Source of the DNA: an uncultured Bacteroidia bacterium
Lineage (GTDB): Bacteria; Bacteroidota; Bacteroidia; NS11-12g; UBA955
Reading direction: 5' to 3'
Length of the DNA: 64,000 nucleotides
NCBI GenBank assembly: GCA_943788195.1
Contig: CALSPH010000002.1
Coordinates: 248,001-312,000, forward strand
Below the pieces are notes generated by a model. It was not told the origin of the DNA. It saw only the letters and a program-made list of their open reading frames with translations, and ran no database searches. Positions 1 to 8,206 of the stretch are shown in pieces (within the stretch, counting starts at the first letter, position 1; every line of letters starts with the position of its first letter). The translations under genes were made by a program, and so were the position numbers.

Positions 1-102
1 TCAACAAACTACAACCCTTTTAAGAATTGGCATAGACTGATTGTATTTAAATTAAAATTGGATTTTAGCAAAGACGACTTAATTAACTTAAGCGGATTAT
101 GA
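1..102 (+). CDS. possible 3' end of a gene entering from the left edge
   Basis: Frame 1 is open from the first base to a TGA at 100-102 and encodes 33 residues ending in LINLSGL. The piece has alternating hydrophobic and charged residues (HRLIVFKLKLDF), which could be a terminal beta strand of an outer-membrane protein, but it is too short to assign. It would converge on radC and overlap the radC stop by a few bases. It may be a chance open frame. Confidence 0.25.
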   Translation, partial: STNYNPFKNWHRLIVFKLKLDFSKDDLINLSGL

Positions 103-789
103 TAACTTACCGTTATCAGCAAAACTATGATATCCTTGATTTGAAATAATCAAATGATCCAAGACAATAATATCCAAAAAAGTCCCTGCATTTATCAATT
201 TCTGAATTAGCATTCTATCCGCTTTACTGGGCTTCAAAGCGCCCGAAGGATGATTATGTAGTAGAATAATCCCACTTGCATGGTCTTCTAAAGCCGTTTT
301 ATAGATCCGTTTAGGGTCTACCACGGTACCGGCAATGCCTCCCTCGCTTATTTTATGCCTGCTGATCAACGCATTACTTCTGCTCAAGGTAATCAGCCAG
401 AATTGCTCATAAGAAAGGTCCTGGAGGTCTCCTTTCATTAAATCAAATACCTTTTTACTGCTGTCCATTATTGGATTTTTAACTTGGGCGCTCAATTCCT
501 TTCTTGCTGCCAATTCTAAAGCTGCAATAATGGTAATTGCTTTTGCAGGACCAATTCCTTGAATGGTGCAATATTCATTAATATTAAAACGAGCCAGTTG
601 ATTTAAATTATAGTTGGCCTTTTTCAATAAATCAGCCGCAACATCAATGGCTGACTTTTCCTTGATACCTGAACCTATTAATATCCCGATAAGTTCTTTA
701 TCACTTAAGGTGTGTTTGCCATGTCGTGCAAGTTTTTCTCTAGGTTTATCATCTTCAGACCAAAATTTTATGCTTTCATACCTTTTCAT
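97..789 (-). CDS. radC: RadC family JAB-domain protein
   Basis: The 230-residue product has the full RadC layout. An N-terminal helix-hairpin-helix-like part carries IQGIGPAKA near residues 76-84. A C-terminal JAB/MPN domain has the metal motif HNHPSG at 178-183 followed by an Asp at 191, so the JAMM-type zinc ligands are kept. The family is named for DNA repair, but its biochemical role is unsettled; it is often linked to recombination or replication-fork processing. It lies 57 bp downstream of rpsT on the same strand and is probably co-transcribed from the rpsT promoter. The start is an ATG and the length is normal for the family. Family identity is sure, function much less so. Confidence 0.95.
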   Translation of the reverse strand: MKRYESIKFWSEDDKPREKLARHGKHTLSDKELIGILIGSGIKEKSAIDVAADLLKKANYNLNQLARFNINEYCTIQGIGPAKAITIIAALELAARKELSAQVKNPIMDSSKKVFDLMKGDLQDLSYEQFWLITLSRSNALISRHKISEGGIAGTVVDPKRIYKTALEDHASGIILLHNHPSGALKPSKADRMLIQKLINAGTFLDIIVLDHLIISNQGYHSFADNGKLS

Positions 790-846
790 AAAAAATGTCC
801 ATCGGCCTAAGGCTGATGGACTTTCAAGGTATTATTAAATATTTAA

Positions 847-1101
847 CTAGCCTAAGCCGTTAACGTATTTAGTTAGTTTACTTTTCTGATTGGCCGCTTT
901 ATTTTTGTGAATGATATTTTTCTTTACCAATCGATCGATCATGGTATACACATTCTTCAACAATTCTGAAGCTTCTTTTTGATCCGTGGTTCCTTTTAAA
1001 CGTTTAACCGCGGTACGTGTAGACTTATGCTGATACTTATTTAAAGCATTCGCTTTCTTGTTTTGTCTGATTCTTTTTAAAGCTGATTTATGATTCGCCA
1101 T
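847..1101 (-). CDS. rpsT: 30S ribosomal protein S20
   Basis: An 84-residue, strongly basic protein starting MANHKSALKRIRQNKK, the classic S20 N-terminus, with continuous amphipathic helices to the end. S20 binds 16S rRNA in the body of the small subunit and helps early assembly. The length matches bacterial S20. The ATG start lies about 30 nt downstream of the transcription start predicted from a well-formed Bacteroidota promoter at 1138-1168. The radC gene follows on the same strand. Confidence 0.98.
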   Translation of the reverse strand: MANHKSALKRIRQNKKANALNKYQHKSTRTAVKRLKGTTDQKEASELLKNVYTMIDRLVKKNIIHKNKAANQKSKLTKYVNGLG

Positions 1102-1137
1102 TTCGCTGAAATATGTTAAGTCCTATTTTTAGGAGTG

Positions 1138-1168
1138 CAAAAATATTATAATTAGTCGATAAAACAAA
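1138..1168 (-). promoter_or_regulatory. Bacteroidota-type promoter for rpsT
   Basis: On the minus strand TTTG (1165-1168) is followed by exactly 19 bp and then TATTTTTG (1138-1145), matching the Bacteroidota consensus TTTG-N19-TAnnTTTG. It sits about 37 bp upstream of the rpsT ATG. Confidence 0.75.
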
Positions 1169-1181
1169 CAAATAGAGCTTC

Positions 1182-1853
1182 TTAATACTTGAAATATGAA
1201 AGGTAGGTAGAAACATCAAATTTTTTGGCCTCAGTACCCATTCTTACAATTTTCACCACTTCAATTAAATCGCCTTGTTGAATCTTGTTTACCACGTCCA
1301 TTCCTACTACCACTTTTCCAAATACACTATGTCGGTTATTCAGATGAGGTGTTTCTTTATGGGTGATAAAAAACTGACTGCCATTGGTTGCTCTACCACT
1401 ATTAGCCATACTTAAAATCCCAGGGCCATCATGCCTTAAACTCTCATGAAATTCATCTTGAAAAGAATATCCAGGACCACCCATACCATTACCTAAAGGA
1501 TCGCCCCCTTGGATAACAAAATTAGGGACTACGCGGTGAAATTTCAAGCTATCAAAATAAGGTGTGCCCAATGGTTTTGCTATATTTTTAATGGTTCCTT
1601 CGGCTAAGCCTACAAAACTTGCAACGGTTATTGGTGCTAATTTGAATGCCATATCGCATACTATTAAACCTTTGGATGTTTTAATTTCAGCGTATAATCC
1701 CTCTGGAAGGGAATCATAGTGCTGATACATAGTGGCCGCTTTTTTAGACTTTTTACTCGAAGAACCTGCAGTGCTATCTCCAGCCTTTTTCTTTCCGCCA
1801 CAAGATGCAAAAAGTAACAAGGCAGTTAATGTGATTGTGCAATATTTAATCAT
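1182..1853 (-). CDS. cyclophilin-type peptidyl-prolyl isomerase lipoprotein
   Basis: A 223-residue protein with a lipoprotein signal peptide (LLLFASC, lipidated Cys18) and a Lys/Ser-rich linker, followed by a cyclophilin domain. Conserved catalytic and ligand-binding segments are visible: FHRVVPNFVIQGGD at 105-118, MANSGRATNGSQFFIT at 149-164 and HLNNRHSVFG at 170-179. It should catalyse proline cis/trans isomerisation as an envelope-anchored folding factor. It is the last gene of a probable three-gene set with the DUF937 and YjbR genes (gaps of roughly 10-25 bp). Family assignment is firm; its clients are unknown. Confidence 0.95.
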   Translation of the reverse strand: MIKYCTITLTALLLFASCGGKKKAGDSTAGSSSKKSKKAATMYQHYDSLPEGLYAEIKTSKGLIVCDMAFKLAPITVASFVGLAEGTIKNIAKPLGTPYFDSLKFHRVVPNFVIQGGDPLGNGMGGPGYSFQDEFHESLRHDGPGILSMANSGRATNGSQFFITHKETPHLNNRHSVFGKVVVGMDVVNKIQQGDLIEVVKIVRMGTEAKKFDVSTYLSYFKY

Positions 1854-1864
1854 AGTTTATTAAT

Positions 1865-2464
1865 TTATTTACCAAAAAGTTTTCCCAAGGTTCCTAAGAT
1901 ACCGCCTCCACCAGAGCTGCGCTGATTTCCACCATCACCTAGCATACCCAATATGTCACCAATATCAAGACCAACAGAACTATTACCACCGCTCAAACCT
2001 CCAACTACAGACGTGAGTAAATCTGAAATACCACCTGAAGAGTTGATACTGTTTTCCTTTTTTTGTTTTCCTAAGTAACCCATAATAATTGGGGCAAGCA
2101 TAGCAAGGATTTTACTCATAGATTCAGAACTGATTCCAGCTTTTTGGCTAAGACCACTTTCTACCGCACCTCTTTTATCTCCCAACAAATGTTTTAATAT
2201 TCCATTGCCATCAGAACCATCAGAATTTGCCAAAAAACCCATCACATCATCCAAAATGCTTCCATCATGATCTCGATCCAATGCTCCTAAAATTCCAGCT
2301 GCTCCTTCGCTGCTGTTTGAATTATTATTCAACGCATTTAGCAATGTGGGTACAGCCAACTGAACAGCATTTCCGGTTTTCTCTGGGGATTCGCCAGTAA
2401 TATCGCTTAATTTAGCTATGGCTCCATCGCCCAGTTGACTTGTAATTAATTTTAAAATGTCCAT
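1865..2464 (-). CDS. DUF937 domain protein
   Basis: About 199 residues starting at the ATG for MDILKLITSQLG; an in-frame TTG five codons upstream is less likely. The N-terminal half, with AIAKLSDITGESPEKTGNAV and PTLLNALNNN, resembles the helical DUF937 domain (YidB-like). It is followed by an EF-hand-like acidic stretch (DRDHDGSILDDVMGF), the helical segment SMSKILAMLAPIIMGYLGKQ, and a Gly/Ser-rich C-terminus. No enzyme motif is seen. The role of DUF937 proteins is unknown. It lies in a row with the YjbR gene and the cyclophilin lipoprotein gene. Confidence 0.85.
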   Translation of the reverse strand: MDILKLITSQLGDGAIAKLSDITGESPEKTGNAVQLAVPTLLNALNNNSNSSEGAAGILGALDRDHDGSILDDVMGFLANSDGSDGNGILKHLLGDKRGAVESGLSQKAGISSESMSKILAMLAPIIMGYLGKQKKENSINSSGGISDLLTSVVGGLSGGNSSVGLDIGDILGMLGDGGNQRSSGGGGILGTLGKLFGK

Positions 2465-2488
2465 TTTTTGTGTTTTCAAAGTTAGTTC

Positions 2489-2842
2489 TTAATGATCTTT
2501 TTGCAAATCAAGCTTTGCTTTTTTCGTTAGATTGGCAAAAACCAGTCCATAACTTATATCAATCCAATTTTTTAATTCATCCCATGTGGCAGACTTCAAC
2601 TCGATAGTATTCCAATGCTTTTTACTCATATGATATCCAGGTAATACAGCGATATGAACTGCACGGAGTTCTTCAATATCCTCGGCAGGATACTTCACAT
2701 TAATCGATTCAAAGTTGCAAATATTTGTAGCTGCGAACATTTTGTTGGCCACTTTAAAGACTAAAGTACACTGATCAAAAGGCATTCCCTCGCTTACTCC
2801 AGGTTTATTCATGCAATATGTGCGTATGGTTTCAATATCCAT
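2489..2842 (-). CDS. MmcQ/YjbR family DNA-binding-like protein
   Basis: A 117-residue protein of the MmcQ/YjbR (CyaY-like fold) family: N-terminal IRTYCMNKPGVSEGMPFD, central VFKVANKMFAA, and LPGYHMSKKHWNTIEL in the second half. Length and motif order match the family. The fold resembles double-wing DNA-binding modules, but no precise function is established. It is the first gene of a minus-strand set continuing into the DUF937 and cyclophilin genes. Confidence 0.9.
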   Translation of the reverse strand: MDIETIRTYCMNKPGVSEGMPFDQCTLVFKVANKMFAATNICNFESINVKYPAEDIEELRAVHIAVLPGYHMSKKHWNTIELKSATWDELKNWIDISYGLVFANLTKKAKLDLQKDH

Positions 2843-2915
2843 ATTGTGTGGGAAAATTGGTTAATTTTAATACTATTCTTCCGTTAATTTCGTTGCAAAA
2901 TAGAGAACTATCTAA

Positions 2916-3950
2916 ATGATTGCAAGTAAACGTTTCCTTCTTTTAACATTAGTCTGTACCTTAAGTTCTGTTTTAACGGGTCAAACATTAAAGGCTGTAC
3001 CTTTTGATCGGCTCATACCCAAAAATGACGTGTACTATTTTTTAGGAAAACCTTATTCCGGTATGTCACTCGAACAATATGATTCTCGCAAAAGGAAGCA
3101 AATCCTCAATTGGAAAAATGGTATTCTTCATGGCAAAAGGATTAGCTACTATCAAAACGGAAACACAAAGGATATCCTCTATTTTAATGAAGGTAAACGC
3201 ACAGACAGCTTCATGTTCTATGATTCAAAAGGGACTTTAAGGGAAAAGGGGTTTTATAAGAATGACTTGCTCAATGGTATATATCGCAAGTACTACCCCA
3301 ATGGGAAACTATATATTTATTCATCTTATGTTGAAGGAGAAATTACCGGTCCTTTTGTTCTTTTTTATACGAACGGTCAAAAGGAATCTGAAGCCATGAT
3401 GCTTAAAAATAAGAAAGAAGGGAAATTCACTGCTTGGTATGAAGAAGGCAACAAGAGAAAAGAAGCCAAATATAAAGGGGGCAAACTGGATGGAAGAATT
3501 GTTAAATACTACCCGAATGGCGATACAGCATCCATCGAACACATTAAAAATGATGTGCGTGAAGGAGAATACAAAATATGGGACCTCACGTTGCGTACAT
3601 TAATTAAGCAGGAAAATTACTCCAAGGGAAAAAAGAATGGAAGCAGCATTACATATGGACAGACTGGAGATACTGTGCTCATGCAAACTTATAACATGGG
3701 TATTCTCCATGGTGAATTTCGTTCATTTCAAAATGGGAATATCGAATCTTGGGGTACATATGAAAATGGCAAGAAAATAGGCATGTGGAATGAAGGTTGG
3801 TCCAGCCATTATCAGCAACGAAAAGGCAACTATTCAACTGGTGTTATGACAGGTGAATGGATTTTTTATGACCTGGAAGGAAAACCTCTGTTTTGTTCCA
3901 TTTTTAATGATCAAGGCGAGGTAACAAAAACTAAAAAATATCGAAGATAA
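2916..3950 (+). CDS. secreted YwqK/MORN-variant repeat protein
   Basis: A 344-residue protein with a Sec signal peptide (residues 1-23, ending near LTGQ), then about ten to twelve repeats of roughly 20-23 residues with the pattern YxNGxxxxxxxYxxGxxxG (for example YYQNGNTKDILYFNEGKR and YYPNGKLYIYSSYVEGE). This is the MORN-variant/YwqK repeat, which forms an extended beta-hairpin solenoid. Such proteins are common and abundant in Bacteroidota envelopes; their role is unknown. The antitoxin label sometimes attached to YwqK has no support here because there is no toxin partner. It stands alone, convergent with the metallo-hydrolase gene. Confidence 0.85.
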   Translation: MIASKRFLLLTLVCTLSSVLTGQTLKAVPFDRLIPKNDVYYFLGKPYSGMSLEQYDSRKRKQILNWKNGILHGKRISYYQNGNTKDILYFNEGKRTDSFMFYDSKGTLREKGFYKNDLLNGIYRKYYPNGKLYIYSSYVEGEITGPFVLFYTNGQKESEAMMLKNKKEGKFTAWYEEGNKRKEAKYKGGKLDGRIVKYYPNGDTASIEHIKNDVREGEYKIWDLTLRTLIKQENYSKGKKNGSSITYGQTGDTVLMQTYNMGILHGEFRSFQNGNIESWGTYENGKKIGMWNEGWSSHYQQRKGNYSTGVMTGEWIFYDLEGKPLFCSIFNDQGEVTKTKKYRR

Positions 3951-3955
3951 TTCTA

Positions 3956-4723
3956 TTAGACCTCAATCTCAAGACCATCGTACGCCAAGTTGATACCTGA
4001 AGGTAATTTAGCATCTTCTTCTGCATGAAACCCCAATTGAAAACTGATATGGGTCAAATACGTTTGATCCACTTCAAACTCTCGAGCTAAGTCAATTGCT
4101 TCTTGCAATGTAAAATGTGAAATATGGGCTTCTTTACGCAATGCGTTTAGCACCAATACCTTTGTGCCTTTAATCTTCTCTTTCTCCTCAGGTGAAATGT
4201 AATTTGCATCCGTTATGTACGTAAAATCATCAAAGCGAAATCCAAGTACCGGCAATTTGTGATGCATCACTTCAATTGGCACGATTCGATGTCCGTTTAT
4301 CTCGATAACTTCATCTTTTGACGCATTTAACAGATTCACCTTGGGCAATCCAGGGTATTTCAAATCTGCAAAAATATAGTCAAACTGTTTTTTCAACGCA
4401 TCTTGGACCCACGGAGTAGCATAGATATCCATTGGCTTGTCTTGCATGAAATTGAAAGGTCTAATATCATCCAAACCGGCCGTATGATCCTTATGTTCAT
4501 GTGTAAATAAAACTGCGTCCAATTGAGTTGCTCGCACACTTAGCATCTGTTGTCTAAAATCTGGCCCAGTGTCTACCACAATTTTAGTATCCCCATAATC
4601 CACCAAAATAGAACAACGTAATCTTTTATCCTTGGGATCCTGAGATAAACAAACCGGACTAGTGCACCCAATCGGGGGAACACCTTGTGATGTACCAGTC
4701 CCTAAAAAAGTGATTCTAGGCAT
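3956..4723 (-). CDS. PhnP-like MBL-fold metallo-hydrolase
   Basis: A 255-residue metallo-beta-lactamase-fold enzyme. The N-terminus TFLGTGTSQGVPPIGC with two further Cys is typical of the PhnP-like branch, and HEHKDH (75-80) supplies the zinc ligands; later His ligands fall in VMHHK and near the C-terminal LTHISFQLG. PhnP itself is a cyclic phosphodiesterase, so a small phosphodiester is the best substrate guess. The start overlaps the end of the upstream binding-protein gene by 8 bp, implying translational coupling in an operon with the CBS-like enzyme. Confidence 0.88.
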   Translation of the reverse strand: MPRITFLGTGTSQGVPPIGCTSPVCLSQDPKDKRLRCSILVDYGDTKIVVDTGPDFRQQMLSVRATQLDAVLFTHEHKDHTAGLDDIRPFNFMQDKPMDIYATPWVQDALKKQFDYIFADLKYPGLPKVNLLNASKDEVIEINGHRIVPIEVMHHKLPVLGFRFDDFTYITDANYISPEEKEKIKGTKVLVLNALRKEAHISHFTLQEAIDLAREFEVDQTYLTHISFQLGFHAEEDAKLPSGINLAYDGLEIEV

Positions 4724-5522
4724 TCGCTTGCAATGCTTTGTTTAGTTCCAATAAATAAGAGGGTGTTTGTATCAACCTGCTCCCATACCATGAGAACAAT
4801 TCTCCATTCACCAATTTAATTTCTGCTTCAGGGAAATATACTCTGAGCTCTTCAATATGATTTTCCTTAAAAGGATAGGGTTCTGAGGACATGAAAATAA
4901 TCTCTGGATTCAATGCATGCATTTCTACTGCTGTTAATTCAGGATAACGTTTCTCTTTAATCACATTGACAAAACCGCCCTTTGCAAGAATTGAATCAAT
5001 AAATGTATCCGAACCGACTGTCATGTATGGTTTTCTCCAAATCAAATACAAACAAGTTTTCGGCTCTTTAAGCCTTGCTCCTAACAGACTAAAGGACATA
5101 TTTATTTGTTGATTAATCCAACTGGCCTGACCCGACACTTTAAATATCTCACCCAAGCTAGTAATCATTTTTTGATTATCATTTAAATTAGCAATATCTG
5201 AAATCCAGACTGGAAATCGTTTTTCGAGTTCCTCTATTTGATTTTTATCATTCTCTTCTTTATTGGCAATGATTAAATCGGGATTGAGTTTCAGGATTTT
5301 GGCAATATTTAGCTGCTTTGTTCCACCAATAAATTTTTCTGACTTATACTCCTCTTCAGGATGAATACAAAACCGCGTTTGACCGATTACCTGTTTTGCT
5401 AAACCAAGCTCATAAAGTAATTCTGTCTGGCTAGGCACCAAGCTTACTACATTTAAATTAGAACGCTTGTGAAGGTTAACTTCCCTTCCCATCATATCTA
5501 TATGCGTTTCCATCAAATGCAT
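4716..5522 (-). CDS. BtuF-like helical-backbone metal/cobalamin-binding protein
   Basis: A 268-residue protein of the TroA/BtuF (helical backbone) binding-protein superfamily: the lobe starts NVVSLVPSQTELLYELGL, followed by GQTRFCIHP, KILKLNPDLIIANKEEN, and TVGSDTFIDSILAKGGFVNV in the second lobe. No signal peptide or lipobox is visible, so it may be cytoplasmic or exported in a non-standard way; this is common in Bacteroidota relatives. No permease or ATPase is adjacent. It sits 1 bp after the CBS-like gene and overlaps the MBL gene, so the three are probably one operon. The ligand is not known. Confidence 0.8.
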   Translation of the reverse strand: MHLMETHIDMMGREVNLHKRSNLNVVSLVPSQTELLYELGLAKQVIGQTRFCIHPEEEYKSEKFIGGTKQLNIAKILKLNPDLIIANKEENDKNQIEELEKRFPVWISDIANLNDNQKMITSLGEIFKVSGQASWINQQINMSFSLLGARLKEPKTCLYLIWRKPYMTVGSDTFIDSILAKGGFVNVIKEKRYPELTAVEMHALNPEIIFMSSEPYPFKENHIEELRVYFPEAEIKLVNGELFSWYGSRLIQTPSYLLELNKALQANA

Positions 5523-5523
5523 C

Positions 5524-6897
5524 TTATCCTAAGGCGCTTATAATATCAAACTTTGTAATTATGTGTGTATTTCCTCCCATGTCATTCATTAACACTGCAG
5601 GGTTATTTTTGTTTATCAATTTAGCGATTTTACTAATATCATCCATATAAGAAACCATAGGAAAAGGATCGTTCATATGTTGTTTAACTGGATCAGAAAG
5701 AATTTCCGTATTTTCTAGAACCATAGCATAAACATCGGAGTCACTTACCGAGCCCACCCAGTTTCTATCCTTATCTGATACCGGTATTTGAGAAACACTG
5801 TACTTCTTGAATATATCAACCACTTCAGACAATGAATCCGAATCCTTAACTGAAAGTAAAGGTAAATTTTGGTGCCCCTCAATCAAATCAATCGCTTTTT
5901 TCATCGGTTTGCTCTCCACAAAACCACGCTCACGCATCCATTCTTCATTGAACATTTTCCCTAGGTAACGTGTGCCATGATCATGAAAAATTACGACAAT
6001 CACATCGTCCTTCTTGAAACGCTCTTTCATTTGAGCGATCCCTGCCATGGCAGCTCCTGCACTATTCCCCACAAATATTCCTTCTTTCTTAGGTATTAAA
6101 CTGGTGTAAATTGCGGCATCCTTATCCGTCACTTTTTCAAAGTGGTCAATTAAACTAAAATCAACATTTTCAGGGACAAAATCTTCCCCGATACCCTCTG
6201 TTATGTATGGATATATGTCCGATTTTTCATAAGACCCTGTTTCCAAATACTTCTTAAAAATAGAACCGTAAGTATCAATACCTAAAACCTGAATATTCGG
6301 GTTTTTCTCTTTCAAAAACTTTGCTGTTCCACTGATTGTGCCACCTGTGCCAACGCCAACTACCAAATGTGTAATGGTACCATCGGTTTGATCCCAAATT
6401 TCTGGGCCGGTACTTTCATAATGCGCAGTTCGATTACTTAGGTTGTTGTATTGATCTGGCTTCCAAGAATTGGGCACTTCATCTACTAGGCGAGATGAAA
6501 CTGAATAATAGGATCTTGGATCTTCGGGATCAACGTCTGTTGGACAAACTATCACTTCGGCCCCAAACGCTTTTAAGGCATCCACCTTTTCTTTGCTTTG
6601 CTTATCAGTAGTGGTAAAAATACATTTATATCCTTTAAGCACAGCAGCAATTGCCAAGCCCATTCCAGTGTTACCACTTGTACCTTCGATAATTGTACCA
6701 CCGGGCTTTAACAAACCCGCTTTCTCCGCATCCTCAATCATTTTTACAGCCATTCGATCCTTAATACTGTTTCCAGGATTAGTGGTTTCAACTTTTGCTA
6801 GAACCGTTGCAGACACGCCCATGTCTTCAATCATCTGATTCATTTTAACCAAAGGAGTATTGCCTATGGTTTCTAAGATATTATTATAAATTTTCAT
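5524..6897 (-). CDS. cystathionine beta-synthase / cysteine synthase-like PLP enzyme with CBS domain pair
   Basis: A 457-residue fold-type II PLP enzyme. TIGNTPLV starts the catalytic domain, Lys46 in NPGNSIKDRMA is the PLP Schiff-base lysine, TSGNTGMG (73-80) binds the substrate carboxylate and GVGTGGTISG is the phosphate loop. Residues of about 335-457 form a tandem CBS-domain module (Bateman type), as in eukaryotic and bacterial cystathionine beta-synthases. It should make cystathionine from serine and homocysteine, or cysteine from an activated serine; sequence alone does not separate these. It leads an operon with the binding protein and MBL hydrolase and has a good promoter at 6912-6941. 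Confidence 0.92.
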   Translation of the reverse strand: MKIYNNILETIGNTPLVKMNQMIEDMGVSATVLAKVETTNPGNSIKDRMAVKMIEDAEKAGLLKPGGTIIEGTSGNTGMGLAIAAVLKGYKCIFTTTDKQSKEKVDALKAFGAEVIVCPTDVDPEDPRSYYSVSSRLVDEVPNSWKPDQYNNLSNRTAHYESTGPEIWDQTDGTITHLVVGVGTGGTISGTAKFLKEKNPNIQVLGIDTYGSIFKKYLETGSYEKSDIYPYITEGIGEDFVPENVDFSLIDHFEKVTDKDAAIYTSLIPKKEGIFVGNSAGAAMAGIAQMKERFKKDDVIVVIFHDHGTRYLGKMFNEEWMRERGFVESKPMKKAIDLIEGHQNLPLLSVKDSDSLSEVVDIFKKYSVSQIPVSDKDRNWVGSVSDSDVYAMVLENTEILSDPVKQHMNDPFPMVSYMDDISKIAKLINKNNPAVLMNDMGGNTHIITKFDIISALG

Positions 6898-6911
6898 TTT
6901 TTAGCTGATCG

Positions 6912-6941
6912 CAAAGGTAAAACTGTTCATCGGATAGCAAA
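6912..6941 (-). promoter_or_regulatory. Bacteroidota-type promoter for the CBS-like operon
   Basis: On the minus strand TTTG (6938-6941), an 18-bp spacer and TACCTTTG (6912-6919) match the TTTG-N19-TAnnTTTG form. The predicted transcript would start about 10 nt upstream of the gene's ATG. Confidence 0.7.
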
Positions 6942-6958
6942 GGATATTATCTTTTAAC

Positions 6959-8158
6959 TTATGATTTAACTTTCCCCAATATTTCATCAATTTTACGCTT
7001 CACTTCTTCCACCCTAATCTTATTTAAGTGTTGATCTTCATTGCCTTCTATACGTTTATTACCAAAATAGCCTACTGGATAATTTAATCGCTCAAATAAG
7101 ACCACACTCAACGGGTTTTCAGGCGGCCACCAGGCCTTAGGATAACTTCTGCCTCCAAACAAAGCGATCAGCGGTGTACCAACCGAATAAGCCAAATGCA
7201 TTGGACCACTATCATTACAAACCAGCAAACGCACTTGGCTAAGCACATACCTACTTTGCAAAACATTCAGTTTCCCGCATAAATTAGTCACATCAAGTTT
7301 ATCAATACTACCCCCTTCGTCATCACTGCCAATAACTACCACATGGTAATTTGACTTAATCAAAGCATGAGCAAGCCGATTATAATGGGGCCATTGTTTA
7401 CATTTAAACTTGGCTCCTGGAGCAATCGCTATCATTTCTTTGAAATCAACCTGGCTATATTCTTTAGGCAATTCAACCTGATCAACAGGCATATACTTTT
7501 CCTTAATGAGCTCATCAAAACCTTGTGCTTTCAAAGTATCAGCATGCTTTTCCCATTCGCGTTTTAAAGGTATTTTTTTAAATCGATAGTTACGCAACTG
7601 CTTACTTATACCAGGTGCCCAACCAACTCCTTGTTTAATACCGCACCAACGATAGAAAATCATATTTCGCACTTGGGTGTAGATCGTATCCAGGTCTTGT
7701 GGCAACTCAATGACTAAGTCATACCTCTTTGATTTAATTTGCTCAAATATTTCTTTTTTACCTAAGTCATTGAAATTAATGGTTTCATTAAATAGGCCTT
7801 GTTCAGGTAATTTAGAAATATGAGCATATTCTAGCCCACCATTGGAAGTTAAAAGGTCAATGTTCTGTGTCGAGTAATAATCCTTTATTGCTAAGTATAA
7901 CGGCTGGCAAACCACATGATCACCGATAGTCCCTTTTCGAACGAGTAAGATTCTTTTCGGTATTTTGTAACCCATTGGACGGAATAATAGCCCTCTTACT
8001 CTATTCAGCAGACCTGACTTAAACAAGTCAACCTTTTTTATCCAAAAACCTTTAATATCCAAATCAACCCCAAAGGTAAACCAATGAACGAAAAATGGAT
8101 AAAATTTTCCCTGTCTTGTGCTGAAAACATGCTCAAAATAAAACCTGACCATCATCAT
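6959..8158 (-). CDS. GT9 (heptosyltransferase-like) glycosyltransferase
   Basis: A 399-residue protein of the ADP-heptose:LPS heptosyltransferase-like family GT9. After a 65-70 residue basic/aromatic N-terminal extension comes RILLVRKGTIGDHVVCQPL, the N-terminal Rossmann start of the family. The C-terminal domain has IAIAPGAKFKCKQWP, the acceptor/nucleotide region VCNDSGPMHLAYSVGTPLIALFG and later WWPP. It probably adds a sugar to LPS core or a related glycan at the inner face of the membrane. It is divergent from the HlyD gene, with 48 bp between the starts. The donor sugar is unknown. Confidence 0.88.
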   Translation of the reverse strand: MMMVRFYFEHVFSTRQGKFYPFFVHWFTFGVDLDIKGFWIKKVDLFKSGLLNRVRGLLFRPMGYKIPKRILLVRKGTIGDHVVCQPLYLAIKDYYSTQNIDLLTSNGGLEYAHISKLPEQGLFNETINFNDLGKKEIFEQIKSKRYDLVIELPQDLDTIYTQVRNMIFYRWCGIKQGVGWAPGISKQLRNYRFKKIPLKREWEKHADTLKAQGFDELIKEKYMPVDQVELPKEYSQVDFKEMIAIAPGAKFKCKQWPHYNRLAHALIKSNYHVVVIGSDDEGGSIDKLDVTNLCGKLNVLQSRYVLSQVRLLVCNDSGPMHLAYSVGTPLIALFGGRSYPKAWWPPENPLSVVLFERLNYPVGYFGNKRIEGNEDQHLNKIRVEEVKRKIDEILGKVKS

Positions 8159-8206
8159 ATTTGCTATGCAAGATTCTTATTCATTTGTTTTAATTTTGAT
8201 TTAACT

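Noticed and set aside
2916..3950. Toxin-antitoxin antitoxin (YwqK label)
   Set aside because: The protein is secreted, stands alone and has only MORN-type repeats; no toxin gene is adjacent.
8084..8206. Upstream start for the HlyD-like gene
   Set aside because: It lies within the divergent GT9 gene and the added residues contain no signal; ATG 8207 gives a lipoprotein signal.
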